64,000 nucleotides of DNA, from positions 124,001 to 188,000 of the forward strand of contig JBAXIO010000001.1 of NCBI GenBank assembly GCA_037138335.1, in the 5' to 3' direction. The notes under the pieces were generated by a model, which saw only the letters and a program-made list of their open reading frames with translations, was not told where the DNA came from and did not search any database. Numbering within the stretch: the first letter of the stretch is position 1; each line of letters starts with the position of its first letter. A program made the position numbers and the translations under genes. Positions 1-7,657 of this stretch are shown piece by piece. Source of the DNA: CAIRDP01 sp037138335 (GTDB taxonomy: Bacteria; Bacteroidota; Bacteroidia; Bacteroidales; FEN-979).

Positions 1-1254
1 GTTCCCCTTGCCCGTGCTTAATTTGTTCATTGAAGCATCGAAACTCTGCCTTGTCGAGTCCAGTTTACGGCCTACATCTTCCAGGTCCTCAAGGAAACCA
101 ACAAATTTATCGAGCAGGTCGGCGCTTTGTTTTGCTATCTCAACGGCATTCTTATTATAGTTTTCGACCCTCCAGAGGTTGGAGATCATCCTCAGGGCCG
201 CGATGAGGTTTGTGGGGCTTATCAGCAGCACCCTGCGCTCGTAAGCAAACTGCCAGATATCTGGCTCTGCCTGGAGTGCAATGAGGTACGCGGGCTCTAT
301 GGGCATGAAGAGCATCACAAAATCAAGGCTTTTCAGCTGGTACAAGTCCTGGTAATTCTTTCCGCTGAGGTCGTTGATATGGCTGCGCACACTGAGCATA
401 TGTTCCTTAAGCGCCTTATCCTGTTCTTCCTTCGTTTCGGCGGTGGCATAGCGTTCGTAAGCCAGGAGCGAGACCTTGGAATCTACTACCAGGCTGCGGT
501 CACCGGGATATGCTATGATGACATCGGGTTGGAGGCGTTTCCCTTCGGCGTTTGTGTAGCTGGTCTGTACAGAATATTCCCTGTCGCGCACCAGCCCTGA
601 TTTCTCAAGTATGCTCTCAAGTATTATTTCACCCCAGTTCCCCTGGGTCTTGGCCTGCCCCTTGAGGGCATGGGTGAGGTTGCTGGCCTCCTTGCTGATC
701 TGCTGGTTGAGCTCGGCCAGGTTCTTTATCTCTTTTTCGAGCGAGAACCTTTGTTTGGATTCTTTATCGTAAGTATCCTCTACCTTCTTCTCAAACTCCC
801 TGATCTTCTCGCTCAGGGGCTTGAGTATCTCATCGAGCTTGGTCCTGTTCTGCTCGGTGAATTTCTTAGTTTTCTCTTCGAGGATGTCGTTAGCCAGGTT
901 CTTGAATTCGTTCCTGAAATTTTCCTGCAGGCTTTCCAGGTCTTTTTTAAGTGTCAGCAGCTTTTCATTCAGGCCTTCATTCTCGGTGGTTTTGCGCGAC
1001 AGCTGCGAGTTAAGCCCGTTGATGAGGGCTTCTTTTTCTTTTAATTGCTGCTGGATGGCCGTGTTCTGTTGTTCCAGGATCCTGCTGCGTTCCTCGGCGG
1101 TTATCTTAGCCGAATTCAATGCTTCAGCCTGTTTGCGGATTGTCTCAATATCAGCGATGGCGGCATCCCGGAATTGTGGCTTTAGCCTGTAAAAAAGGAT
1201 AATGAAGCCTGTTACAAGCAAGAGACCTAAACCAATAAGAAGAATTTCCTGCAT
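1..1254 (-). CDS. rmuC: RmuC family DNA recombination protein (3' end cut by window edge)
   Basis: Reading the minus strand from an ATG at 1254 gives an uninterrupted frame to the window edge, about 418 codons. Residues 5-23 form a single membrane anchor (ILLIGLGLLLVTGFIILF). A long Glu/Lys/Gln-rich coiled coil follows to about residue 190. The RmuC nuclease-like domain then begins, with GQAKTQGNWGEIILESILE, the LQPDVIIAYPGDRSLVVDSKVS segment and LMFMPIEPAY-like and ALRMISNLWR-like stretches typical of the family. RmuC limits rearrangements at inverted repeats; its biochemical activity is inferred from its PD-(D/E)XK-like fold. Only the last residues should be missing. It is divergent from the phosphodiesterase gene, with 45 bp between them. 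The plus-strand open frames across this region are shadows. Confidence 0.9.
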   Translation of the reverse strand, partial: MQEILLIGLGLLLVTGFIILFYRLKPQFRDAAIADIETIRKQAEALNSAKITAEERSRILEQQNTAIQQQLKEKEALINGLNSQLSRKTTENEGLNEKLLTLKKDLESLQENFRNEFKNLANDILEEKTKKFTEQNRTKLDEILKPLSEKIREFEKKVEDTYDKESKQRFSLEKEIKNLAELNQQISKEASNLTHALKGQAKTQGNWGEIILESILEKSGLVRDREYSVQTSYTNAEGKRLQPDVIIAYPGDRSLVVDSKVSLLAYERYATAETKEEQDKALKEHMLSVRSHINDLSGKNYQDLYQLKSLDFVMLFMPIEPAYLIALQAEPDIWQFAYERRVLLISPTNLIAALRMISNLWRVENYNKNAVEIAKQSADLLDKFVGFLEDLEDVGRKLDSTRQSFDASMNKLSTGKGN

Positions 1255-1299
1255 AATATATTTAATGTTGTAAAATTAGCAATTTTCGCTCAGATATTT

Positions 1300-1833
1300 A
1301 TGCAGGCATCGTACTTTTGGGCATCAGTTTTCAACAATCCAGTGATCAGCATCGGCATTATATCGGATACCCACGGCAGGTTCCTTCCAAAAGTAAAAGC
1401 GTTCTTATCGGCATGCGATGAGATCTGGCATGCCGGGGATATAGGTTCGCTGGAACTGGTGGATGAAATGAAGAAGTTCAGGCCGCTGAGGGCGGTTTAC
1501 GGCAATATCGACGGAACCGCTGTACGTTCGGCATGCCCTGAGGTGCTGTTGTTCCGGGCCGAAAAGCTGAAGGTCCTCATGACCCATATAGGAGGATACC
1601 CGGGAAAATATCATCCGCAGTCAAAACAAATTATTGAACTTGAAAAACCGGGCTTGTTCGTATGCGGGCATTCCCATATCCTGAAGGTGATCTATGATAA
1701 AAAATATTCCCTTCTGCACATCAACCCTGGAGCGGCAGGAAGCTACGGCCTGCATACTTCGATAACGGCCGTGAGGCTGAAAATCGAGGGGAACGGAATG
1801 AAAGACCTTGAGGTGCTGGATATTTCGAGGTAA
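1300..1833 (+). CDS. YfcE/MJ0936-type metallophosphoesterase
   Basis: A 177-residue calcineurin-like phosphodiesterase of the small YfcE/MJ0936 type. The metal-binding motifs appear in order: SDTHGR near residue 22, HAGDIG near 46, YGNIDG near 68, MTHIGGYPGK near 91, and the C-terminal CGHSHI with HINPGAAG. Such enzymes hydrolyse phosphodiesters with two metal ions; the cellular substrate is unknown. The first 14 residues before ISIGIISDTHG do not belong to the conserved fold, so a GTG at 1342 is a possible alternative start. It runs toward the DUF4293 gene, with only two bases between the stop codons. Confidence 0.9.
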   Translation: MQASYFWASVFNNPVISIGIISDTHGRFLPKVKAFLSACDEIWHAGDIGSLELVDEMKKFRPLRAVYGNIDGTAVRSACPEVLLFRAEKLKVLMTHIGGYPGKYHPQSKQIIELEKPGLFVCGHSHILKVIYDKKYSLLHINPGAAGSYGLHTSITAVRLKIEGNGMKDLEVLDISR

Positions 1834-1835
1834 GC

Positions 1836-2312
1836 TTACCTGAGCCTGTCGGCCGACCTCACCAGGTTTTCATCCTTGCGGATGAAACGGTTGGCAAGTA
1901 CGAGAAAGACCAGGCTGATCAGCGGGCAGAAAGCCCCGAACTGGTACGCCGGCTGTATTCCTGTGAGTTTTTGCACCGAGCTTATGTAATAAATAAGTAC
2001 CACGATGATCAGGACAATGGCGATCAGGATGTTGAATGCCAGTATTTTGATCTGGAGCTGGCGGTTTCTGTACAGGAACAGGACCAGTATCGGGAGTATG
2101 ATGTTCACCGAGATGAGGGCTGTAAGGGGAAAGCCGAACCATGAGGAGGTCAGGAACCTGGGGTTGGGATCCATGCACTTGAGACTGGTGGCAAGGAGTT
2201 TGTAATTGCCGAGTTCGGTTCCGCTTAAAAAATCGGCCACAGGGAAGAAAAGCATCAGTACTGCAGCTGCAGCAGCGATGGCAAGAAACAGGCTTTGAAT
2301 ACGTTGGATCAT
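1836..2312 (-). CDS. DUF4293 family four-helix membrane protein
   Basis: A 158-residue integral membrane protein with four predicted helices, around residues 6-26, 62-83, 88-112 and 125-145. The start MIQRIQSLFL is the usual beginning of DUF4293 proteins, so I chose the ATG at 2312; the frame stays open up to 2423, but that extension is polar and overlaps the rho promoter. The family is largely restricted to Bacteroidota and commonly lies beside rho, as here, where it is divergently arranged. Function is unknown. The segment between helices 1 and 2 is probably an extracytoplasmic loop. Confidence 0.82.
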   Translation of the reverse strand: MIQRIQSLFLAIAAAAAVLMLFFPVADFLSGTELGNYKLLATSLKCMDPNPRFLTSSWFGFPLTALISVNIILPILVLFLYRNRQLQIKILAFNILIAIVLIIVVLIYYISSVQKLTGIQPAYQFGAFCPLISLVFLVLANRFIRKDENLVRSADRLR

Positions 2313-2373
2313 AGAAGTGCATATTTGATGTACTATGCAAAGGTCGGCAATTTTTGTAAAATCAGGTATTTTT

Positions 2374-2404
2374 TTTGACATTAGTGATTTAATATGTATC
2401 TTTG
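2374..2404 (+). promoter_or_regulatory. Promoter of rho (TTTG-N19-TATCTTTG)
   Basis: TTTG at 2374-2377 and TATCTTTG at 2397-2404 are separated by 19 bases, matching the Bacteroidota primary-sigma consensus (TTTG, 17-23 bases, TAnnTTTG). Transcription would begin near 2410, leaving a leader of about 105 bases before rho. Confidence 0.7.
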
Positions 2405-2516
2405 TACGCGATATCGTTCCCATCTGACATATACGTTATTATTCACGGAACAATTCTTTAAACACAATTCCATCCATTTGATTTAATGGTAATTCTAAAA
2501 CCAAATTCATTTTTAC

Positions 2517-4415
2517 ATGTATGATATTATATCACTCGACAGCAAAGAGCTGAACGAGTTAAGGGAAATTGGACGCCAGTTGAATATTCCCAAAGTAGAC
2601 AAACTTGAAAAGCAGGACCTGGTCTATAAGATCCTCGACCACCAGGCTCTCAATCCTTCCCAGGACATCCTCGAACAGGAGCAAAACCAGGTACGCCGTT
2701 TCCGCGGAAGGCCAAAGAAAAACGCCGATCTTCCCCAGGCTGAAAAGCCGGTTGTGCCCCAGGCTGAAAAACCTGCTGTCGCGCAGGGGGAGAAGCCGGC
2801 CTTCGTCGCCAAGGAAAAACCGAATTTTGTACCCAGGGAGAAATCGAACTTTGTACGCAAGGATAAACCGGGTTTCGTTCCAAGGGAAAAAAGAAATTTC
2901 ACTCCCAAGGACCGTCCAGCGAACCAGGGTGTTCCGGGTTCGGAACCACAGCCCCGGGACTCTAAAACTGAAACTGCAAAACCGGTAAATGAAAGTTTTG
3001 AGTACGTTCCTGTTCCTGAGCCTTTAAGCCTGTTTGAATCGTATAACGAAACAAACAACGAATCGCCCAAGGCCGAGGCCCCGGCTTCGGGTCCTGAGAA
3101 CCAGTCGGAGGTTACTGAAACCCCCGGTTCAGCCCAGGAAAATCAAACCCAGGCTTCACAGGAAGAACGCCGTGGAAGGGATTTCCAGCGCAAGTTCCAG
3201 AGGGAACAAAGGGAACCGAGAGAACAGCAGAGGGACCAGAGGGAACCCAGGGAAACCAGGGAGCCCAGGGAACCGAAAGAAGAATATTCCTGGGAATTCG
3301 AAGGGATCATTACGAGCGAAGGCGTACTTGAGATCATGGCCGACGGCTATGGTTTTCTCCGTTCTTCCGATTACAATTACCTGAATTCGCCCGACGATAT
3401 TTATGTGTCCCAGTCCCAGATCAAACTTTTTGGCCTGAAAACAGGCGACTCGGTAAGGGGTACCATCCGTCCGCCGAAAGAAGGTGAAAAATATTTCCCC
3501 CTCATCAAGGTTGAGCTGATCAACGGGCGCAGCCCCGAGGAAGTGCGCGACAGGATACCTTTTGATTTCCTTACGCCCCTCTTCCCTATGAAGAAATTCA
3601 AACTTACAGGCCATGCCGAGAACTCGATGTCGACCCGTATTATAGATATGTTTGCACCCATCGGTTTCGGACAGCGCGGTTTGATCGTGGCACAGCCAAA
3701 GACCGGGAAGACCGTTCTGCTAAAGGAAATTGCAAATGCTATCGCCGCTAACCATCCCGATGTATATATGATCGTTCTTCTCATCGACGAGCGTCCCGAG
3801 GAAGTTACCGATATGCAGAGAAGCGTTAAAGCCGAGGTCATCTCTTCAACTTTTGACGAACCGGCCGACAGGCACGCACGTATCTCCAACATTGTTCTTG
3901 AAAAAGCCAAACGGCTTGTTGAATGCGGCCATGATGTGGTTATCCTGCTCGACTCCATAACCCGTCTTGCAAGGGCATACAATACTGTTGCCCCTGCTTC
4001 GGGAAAGGTACTTTCGGGCGGTGTGGAAGCCAATGCCCTTCAGAAACCCAAGCGTTTCTTCGGAGCTGCCCGCCAGATCGAGAACGGGGGGTCGCTTACC
4101 ATCATCGCAACGGCCCTTATCGACACCGGTTCCAAGATGGACGAAGTGATCTTTGAAGAATTCAAGGGAACGGGCAATATGGAGCTGCAGCTCGACAGGA
4201 AACTCTCCAACAAGAGGATCTGGCCTGCCGTGGATATCGTTGCTTCCAGCACACGCCGTGAAGACCTCCTGCTCGACAAGGATGTTCTCGGCCGCATCTG
4301 GGTCCTGAGAAACCACCTGGCCGATATGAACCCCCTCGAAGCGATGGAGTTCCTGAAAAACCAGATGAAGTTCACGAATACCAACGAGGAATTCCTGATC
4401 TCCATGAACGGGTAA
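2517..4415 (+). CDS. rho: Transcription termination factor Rho with long disordered insertion
   Basis: A 632-residue Rho, versus about 420 in E. coli. Order of parts: an N-terminal Rho-N helical domain (1-45); a low-complexity insertion of about 200 residues (60-257); the cold-shock-like RNA-binding domain (about 262-335, with ADGYGFLRS); and the RecA-type ATPase. The ATPase shows Walker A QPKTGKT near 393-399, LLIDERPEEVTDM, Walker B VVILLDSITRLARAYN, and the Q/R-loop stretch GGVEANALQKPKRFFGAARQ. The insertion begins with seven octapeptides (76-131) and ends in an Arg/Glu-rich run (229-255). Rho ends transcription at unstructured C-rich RNA. In Bacteroides thetaiotaomicron the Rho insertion has been reported to drive condensate formation. 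The gene has a strong promoter and a hairpin terminator. Confidence 0.97.
   Translation: MYDIISLDSKELNELREIGRQLNIPKVDKLEKQDLVYKILDHQALNPSQDILEQEQNQVRRFRGRPKKNADLPQAEKPVVPQAEKPAVAQGEKPAFVAKEKPNFVPREKSNFVRKDKPGFVPREKRNFTPKDRPANQGVPGSEPQPRDSKTETAKPVNESFEYVPVPEPLSLFESYNETNNESPKAEAPASGPENQSEVTETPGSAQENQTQASQEERRGRDFQRKFQREQREPREQQRDQREPRETREPREPKEEYSWEFEGIITSEGVLEIMADGYGFLRSSDYNYLNSPDDIYVSQSQIKLFGLKTGDSVRGTIRPPKEGEKYFPLIKVELINGRSPEEVRDRIPFDFLTPLFPMKKFKLTGHAENSMSTRIIDMFAPIGFGQRGLIVAQPKTGKTVLLKEIANAIAANHPDVYMIVLLIDERPEEVTDMQRSVKAEVISSTFDEPADRHARISNIVLEKAKRLVECGHDVVILLDSITRLARAYNTVAPASGKVLSGGVEANALQKPKRFFGAARQIENGGSLTIIATALIDTGSKMDEVIFEEFKGTGNMELQLDRKLSNKRIWPAVDIVASSTRREDLLLDKDVLGRIWVLRNHLADMNPLEAMEFLKNQMKFTNTNEEFLISMNG
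2742..2909 (+). repeat. Seven 24-bp in-frame repeats coding octapeptides in Rho
   Basis: Codons 76-131 of rho are seven consecutive eight-residue units: EKPVVPQA, EKPAVAQG, EKPAFVAK, EKPNFVPR, EKSNFVRK, DKPGFVPR and EKRNFTPK. The consensus is EKPxFVxR. The DNA units are degenerate, so this is an old or selected array rather than a fresh slippage product. Confidence 0.85.
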
Positions 4416-4432
4416 ACACTGATTTAATTATG

Positions 4433-4469
4433 AAAAAAGGGGCCGCCTGGAGATGGGCGGTCCCTTTTT
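4433..4469. terminator. Intrinsic terminator after rho (bidirectional)
   Basis: A17-base arm at 4434-4447 pairs with 4456-4469: CCGCC with GGCGG, one G-T wobble, GGG with CCC, and five A with five T, around an eight-base loop. The A and T tracts allow it to end rho and also the opposing gene that stops at 4515. Confidence 0.85.
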
Positions 4470-4514
4470 ATTTAAGGCTGTGCCTGAATAAGGGCTTTTT
4501 CCCCCTTTTACAGC

Positions 4515-5906
4515 TTATTCCTTTATCCTGCAGAATTTCCCAATGTATTCTTTGTTCCCTGTCCTGATCCTGGTGAAATATATTCCCTGGGGATAATTAC
4601 GGATGTCGAGGATTGTACTGCTTTCCCCGGTCGACGATGAAAAGATCTTTGTGCCCGCTGCCCCGTATATTTCAAGGGATTCGGGGATACCGTATTCGCG
4701 GGGAAGGGATATGCTGATAGAATTTGAAGCCGGGTTCGGAAAGATGACAAGGCGTGGAGTTTCAAGGTTCGGGATCCCAACGTACAACGAATCCAGCATC
4801 TTGACGGTCAACCGGTTGGAATATGCCCCGTCCTCGAATGCGACGTACAGTCGCCCGACCGGGCTGCAGGCAAGGCTGGTATAATCGGCCCAGCCTGTCG
4901 AAACGCTTGTACTGTCTGAAGGTTCCCATCCGTATATCTTATCTGCCATAACCTTCGGAACATGATAATCCGAGATATCGATATACGACAGAAAAGCCCA
5001 ACCGCCTGGGGTAATGGCCAGGTTAAGGTAATGAACTTCACCTGGGGATATCCTGCCCTGGCCCACAGTATCCCAGGCAAGCCCGTTATACATCCTTACC
5101 GTGGCGTTTACAATTTCATCCCAGTAGGCCACATACGGCAAACCCACTGCACTGAATTTAAGGTCGATATAATGGGCGGGTCCTTTCGAGAACCCTTCCG
5201 GCCCTACATTCTCCCAGCTTGTTCCGTTAAATTTCTTGACCGTGGCCTTCATTGACTTCCCATAATCCTGGTAAGCAACATAAGGAACCCCGCCTGGGCT
5301 GAATGCAAGGCTGATGTAATCTGCTTCATCAGCCGAGAAACCGGGAGGACCTAAATATACCCAGGAGGTCCCGTTGAATTTCATAACCGAAGCTTTATTT
5401 GAATGGAACCCATCCATAAAGGCCAGGCATGGATGGGACGGTTCCGTAGGGGGCAGGGCGAGAGATGTATAATTTGCAATCCCCTGGGTAAAACCGGGGG
5501 AACCTACAGGAACCCATTGATTGTCGTCTAAGGCCATTACCGTTGCTTTATACCCGTTCCCGGCATCAACATAGGCAACGAACGCCTGCCCGGAAGAACT
5601 GATATCAAGGCTGGTGAACCAGACTTCCCCTGCCGAGAAGCCTGCAGCACCGGCAGTGCCCCATTGCAGGCCGTTGAATGTCATGACCGTGGCCTTCGAC
5701 ATGTTACCGTAGTCCTTATAGGCGACGTAAGGTTTCCCGGCCGAACTGACCTTCATTGATATATAAGCTGCCTGCCCCGATGAAAACCCTTCAACCCCGA
5801 CCACCTTCCATAGATAAGACATGGGTGCTGATTTCTCCTTACCTGCCTGGGAAAAAACCAGCAGGGGAAAAAGCATTGCAAATATGAAAAGCTTTGGTTT
5901 TAACAT
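4515..5906 (-). CDS. Secreted seven-repeat propeller-like protein with T9SS sorting domain
   Basis: 463 residues from the ATG at 5906, which gives the signal peptide MLKPKLFIFAMLFPLLVFSQ. The body contains seven repeats of about 47-51 residues. Each has the plan VGxxGFSxGxAxYxSL, then SxxGxPYVAYxD, then KATVMxFNGxxW, which suggests a seven-bladed beta-propeller. The last 80 residues are a T9SS type A sorting domain (FPNPASNSISISL, ending YPQGIYFTRIRTGNKEYIGKF), so the protein should pass the outer membrane and be anchored or released there. Substrate unknown. It lies 7 bp after the DMFase-like gene and is probably cotranscribed. A longer frame starting at 6050 overlaps that gene and is rejected. 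Confidence 0.82.
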   Translation of the reverse strand: MLKPKLFIFAMLFPLLVFSQAGKEKSAPMSYLWKVVGVEGFSSGQAAYISMKVSSAGKPYVAYKDYGNMSKATVMTFNGLQWGTAGAAGFSAGEVWFTSLDISSSGQAFVAYVDAGNGYKATVMALDDNQWVPVGSPGFTQGIANYTSLALPPTEPSHPCLAFMDGFHSNKASVMKFNGTSWVYLGPPGFSADEADYISLAFSPGGVPYVAYQDYGKSMKATVKKFNGTSWENVGPEGFSKGPAHYIDLKFSAVGLPYVAYWDEIVNATVRMYNGLAWDTVGQGRISPGEVHYLNLAITPGGWAFLSYIDISDYHVPKVMADKIYGWEPSDSTSVSTGWADYTSLACSPVGRLYVAFEDGAYSNRLTVKMLDSLYVGIPNLETPRLVIFPNPASNSISISLPREYGIPESLEIYGAAGTKIFSSSTGESSTILDIRNYPQGIYFTRIRTGNKEYIGKFCRIKE

Positions 5907-5913
5907 AAAATTT

Positions 5914-7593
5914 CTAATGAGCAATAATGATCTTCCCTTTCCCAACAGCACCCCGGGGCTTTTTAAGAAGGCAAAAATATATCCCGTCCCCAAGGCAGGA
6001 AACATCAAACCGGTAATCATCCCTGGAATTGATATTTTGGGTAAATACATTGTTCCCCAATGTATTGTGAATTTCTATCTGCACGTCATCTCCTGGTAAC
6101 CATCCCCCTTTTAAATGAAACTCCCCCTTGCCGGGATTGGGGAATATAAAAAGATCTTCCTTCCCGGATGTAAGTTGTTCAATTCCAACGGTTGTGCAGC
6201 CCGCTTTGGGAGCTGAATAAATATTCTCCCCGGCAAGGAGCTTATTAAACATGTTCAGGGTGATTTTTTTGATTTTTACACTGTCGTTACCCCCAAAACC
6301 CCCTTCTCCGCCCTGTCCCCCGTTCCTTGCGCACCAGTTAGTGAAACCAACGTTGATGACGTTGCCTGATGTGGGATATTTTTTAAATGCTATGAAAGTT
6401 CCGTAACTTTTTTGAGGACCGTAGTAGTAAATGCTTTTTCCCCAGTCATAAGCTATAAGTTCAATTTTACAGAACCCCAGGCTTGTGGTGTCAAGGACAG
6501 GGTCCCCGTTATCAGATGTGCTGTAAAATAAAGTGGCATCATACTCCAGTGACTGGCAGGAAAGAATATCATGGAATGAAAGCCCGGTTCCTTCGAGCAG
6601 GGGGGAGCCCGGCTGTAGTATATTATAACCGTACCACCCATGGTAGGGTTTCATCCCGTATGCCCCATGAACAAAATCGGCTCCAATGCTTGTCAGTGAG
6701 GGATAATTAAGGGAAGAGTCCGGCCAGTTTATCGTTTTCAGGAGATTATCGGGTTCGGGGTCGAGCCATTTATCCTTATAGCATATCAGCCTGGTCTTGC
6801 CATTGCTGTAACGTACCTGCCACCACATGGTGTTTCCCGACAGTACCATCGCATGCTTCCCTGAATCAACGAACGAATCGAAGTTTAGTCTTGCATCCCT
6901 CGACCAGTATTCACTGTGGCCAGGCACAACAATAATTTTGGATTTGCTGATCTCGCTGTAATCATCCATGTCGTTGTCGGCAATATATTGAATGCTGTAA
7001 CCGGCCAGGCTGTGGATCCATTGAAGAAAACGACTGCAGTAAGTCCGCACCTCGTTGATTATAAATGGTGAAAGCGGCCTTTGAAAGGTTACAACATGGG
7101 CCCGCCCCTCAGGTGAATCGAAATCATAAAGTCCTTTGCCGCCGGCTTCATTGTAGGCGGCTTCAGTATTGCTGGGATATACGACAGTGATGTCGGCATT
7201 CTTCAGCGGGTTCTTTACAATGAAAAATACTTTATTCTCCCATTGGTAGATACCGCTTTGCAGGTGGGCCGGGATAATATAGGTAAAGGTGACATGGTAG
7301 CCAAACCCGTTCACCCAGGGTTCGGGATTTGAGATACCCTGTGGGAGCAGGTCGGTAATTACTGAATCCCTCCTGTTCCCTTCAACATCGAGAAGGTAAA
7401 GTTTCCAGCCAGGGATAACGATGGATGAATTCAGGTATACCAGGGCGGTGTCACCGGGATGATACGACAGCTTGTCCATATACCCGTCAACAATGGTAAA
7501 AGCCCTTGCGGAGGACGCAACCATGAAGAAAACCAGGCAAAATAAAACTATTTTCCGGGTTGCCTGTTTGGGCCTGACTGTAATCCCGTTCAT
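5914..7593 (-). CDS. Secreted DMFase-beta-like protein with T9SS sorting domain
   Basis: 559 residues. A signal peptide ends near residue 31 (VASSARA). An N-terminal Ig-like module (about 35-130, SYHPGDTALVYLN) precedes a domain resembling the C-terminal region of N,N-dimethylformamidase beta subunit. This carries VVYPSNTEAAYN, the ThuA/glutaminase-like strand KIIVVPGHSEYWS and a Trp-rich segment GNTMWWQVRY. The C-terminus is a T9SS sorting domain (LFIFPNPGKGEFHLKGG, GIYFCLLKK). Family members are annotated from one amidase; here amidase activity is only inference, and carbohydrate or peptide substrates are equally possible. It is first in a two-gene unit with a good promoter at 7621-7651. 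Confidence 0.75.
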   Translation of the reverse strand: MNGITVRPKQATRKIVLFCLVFFMVASSARAFTIVDGYMDKLSYHPGDTALVYLNSSIVIPGWKLYLLDVEGNRRDSVITDLLPQGISNPEPWVNGFGYHVTFTYIIPAHLQSGIYQWENKVFFIVKNPLKNADITVVYPSNTEAAYNEAGGKGLYDFDSPEGRAHVVTFQRPLSPFIINEVRTYCSRFLQWIHSLAGYSIQYIADNDMDDYSEISKSKIIVVPGHSEYWSRDARLNFDSFVDSGKHAMVLSGNTMWWQVRYSNGKTRLICYKDKWLDPEPDNLLKTINWPDSSLNYPSLTSIGADFVHGAYGMKPYHGWYGYNILQPGSPLLEGTGLSFHDILSCQSLEYDATLFYSTSDNGDPVLDTTSLGFCKIELIAYDWGKSIYYYGPQKSYGTFIAFKKYPTSGNVINVGFTNWCARNGGQGGEGGFGGNDSVKIKKITLNMFNKLLAGENIYSAPKAGCTTVGIEQLTSGKEDLFIFPNPGKGEFHLKGGWLPGDDVQIEIHNTLGNNVFTQNINSRDDYRFDVSCLGDGIYFCLLKKPRGAVGKGKIIIAH

Positions 7594-7620
7594 TAGTAAA
7601 AGATCAAGACAAAACTTTTA

Positions 7621-7651
7621 CAAATATAACAAGCGGGGCATTAAAAGCAAA
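7621..7651 (-). promoter_or_regulatory. Promoter of the T9SS two-gene unit (TTTG-N19-TATATTTG)
   Basis: On the minus strand, TTTG (7651-7648) and TATATTTG (7628-7621) are separated by 19 bases, a full match to the Bacteroidota consensus. Transcription would start near 7615, about 20 bases before the ATG at 7593. The promoter sits directly behind the mpl stop codon. Confidence 0.65.
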
Positions 7652-7657
7652 CCCTTG

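Noticed and set aside
127..1192. Several plus-strand open frames
   Set aside because: They lie opposite the rmuC gene, which continues to the window edge on the minus strand with clear family similarity.
3143..3614. Minus-strand frames rich in Gly-Ser-Leu or Phe-Pro-Gly repeats
   Set aside because: They are antisense images of the Arg/Glu-Pro-rich part of rho, not collagen-like proteins.
5907..6050. Longer start for the propeller protein
   Set aside because: It would overlap the DMFase-like gene by more than 130 bases and hide the signal peptide.
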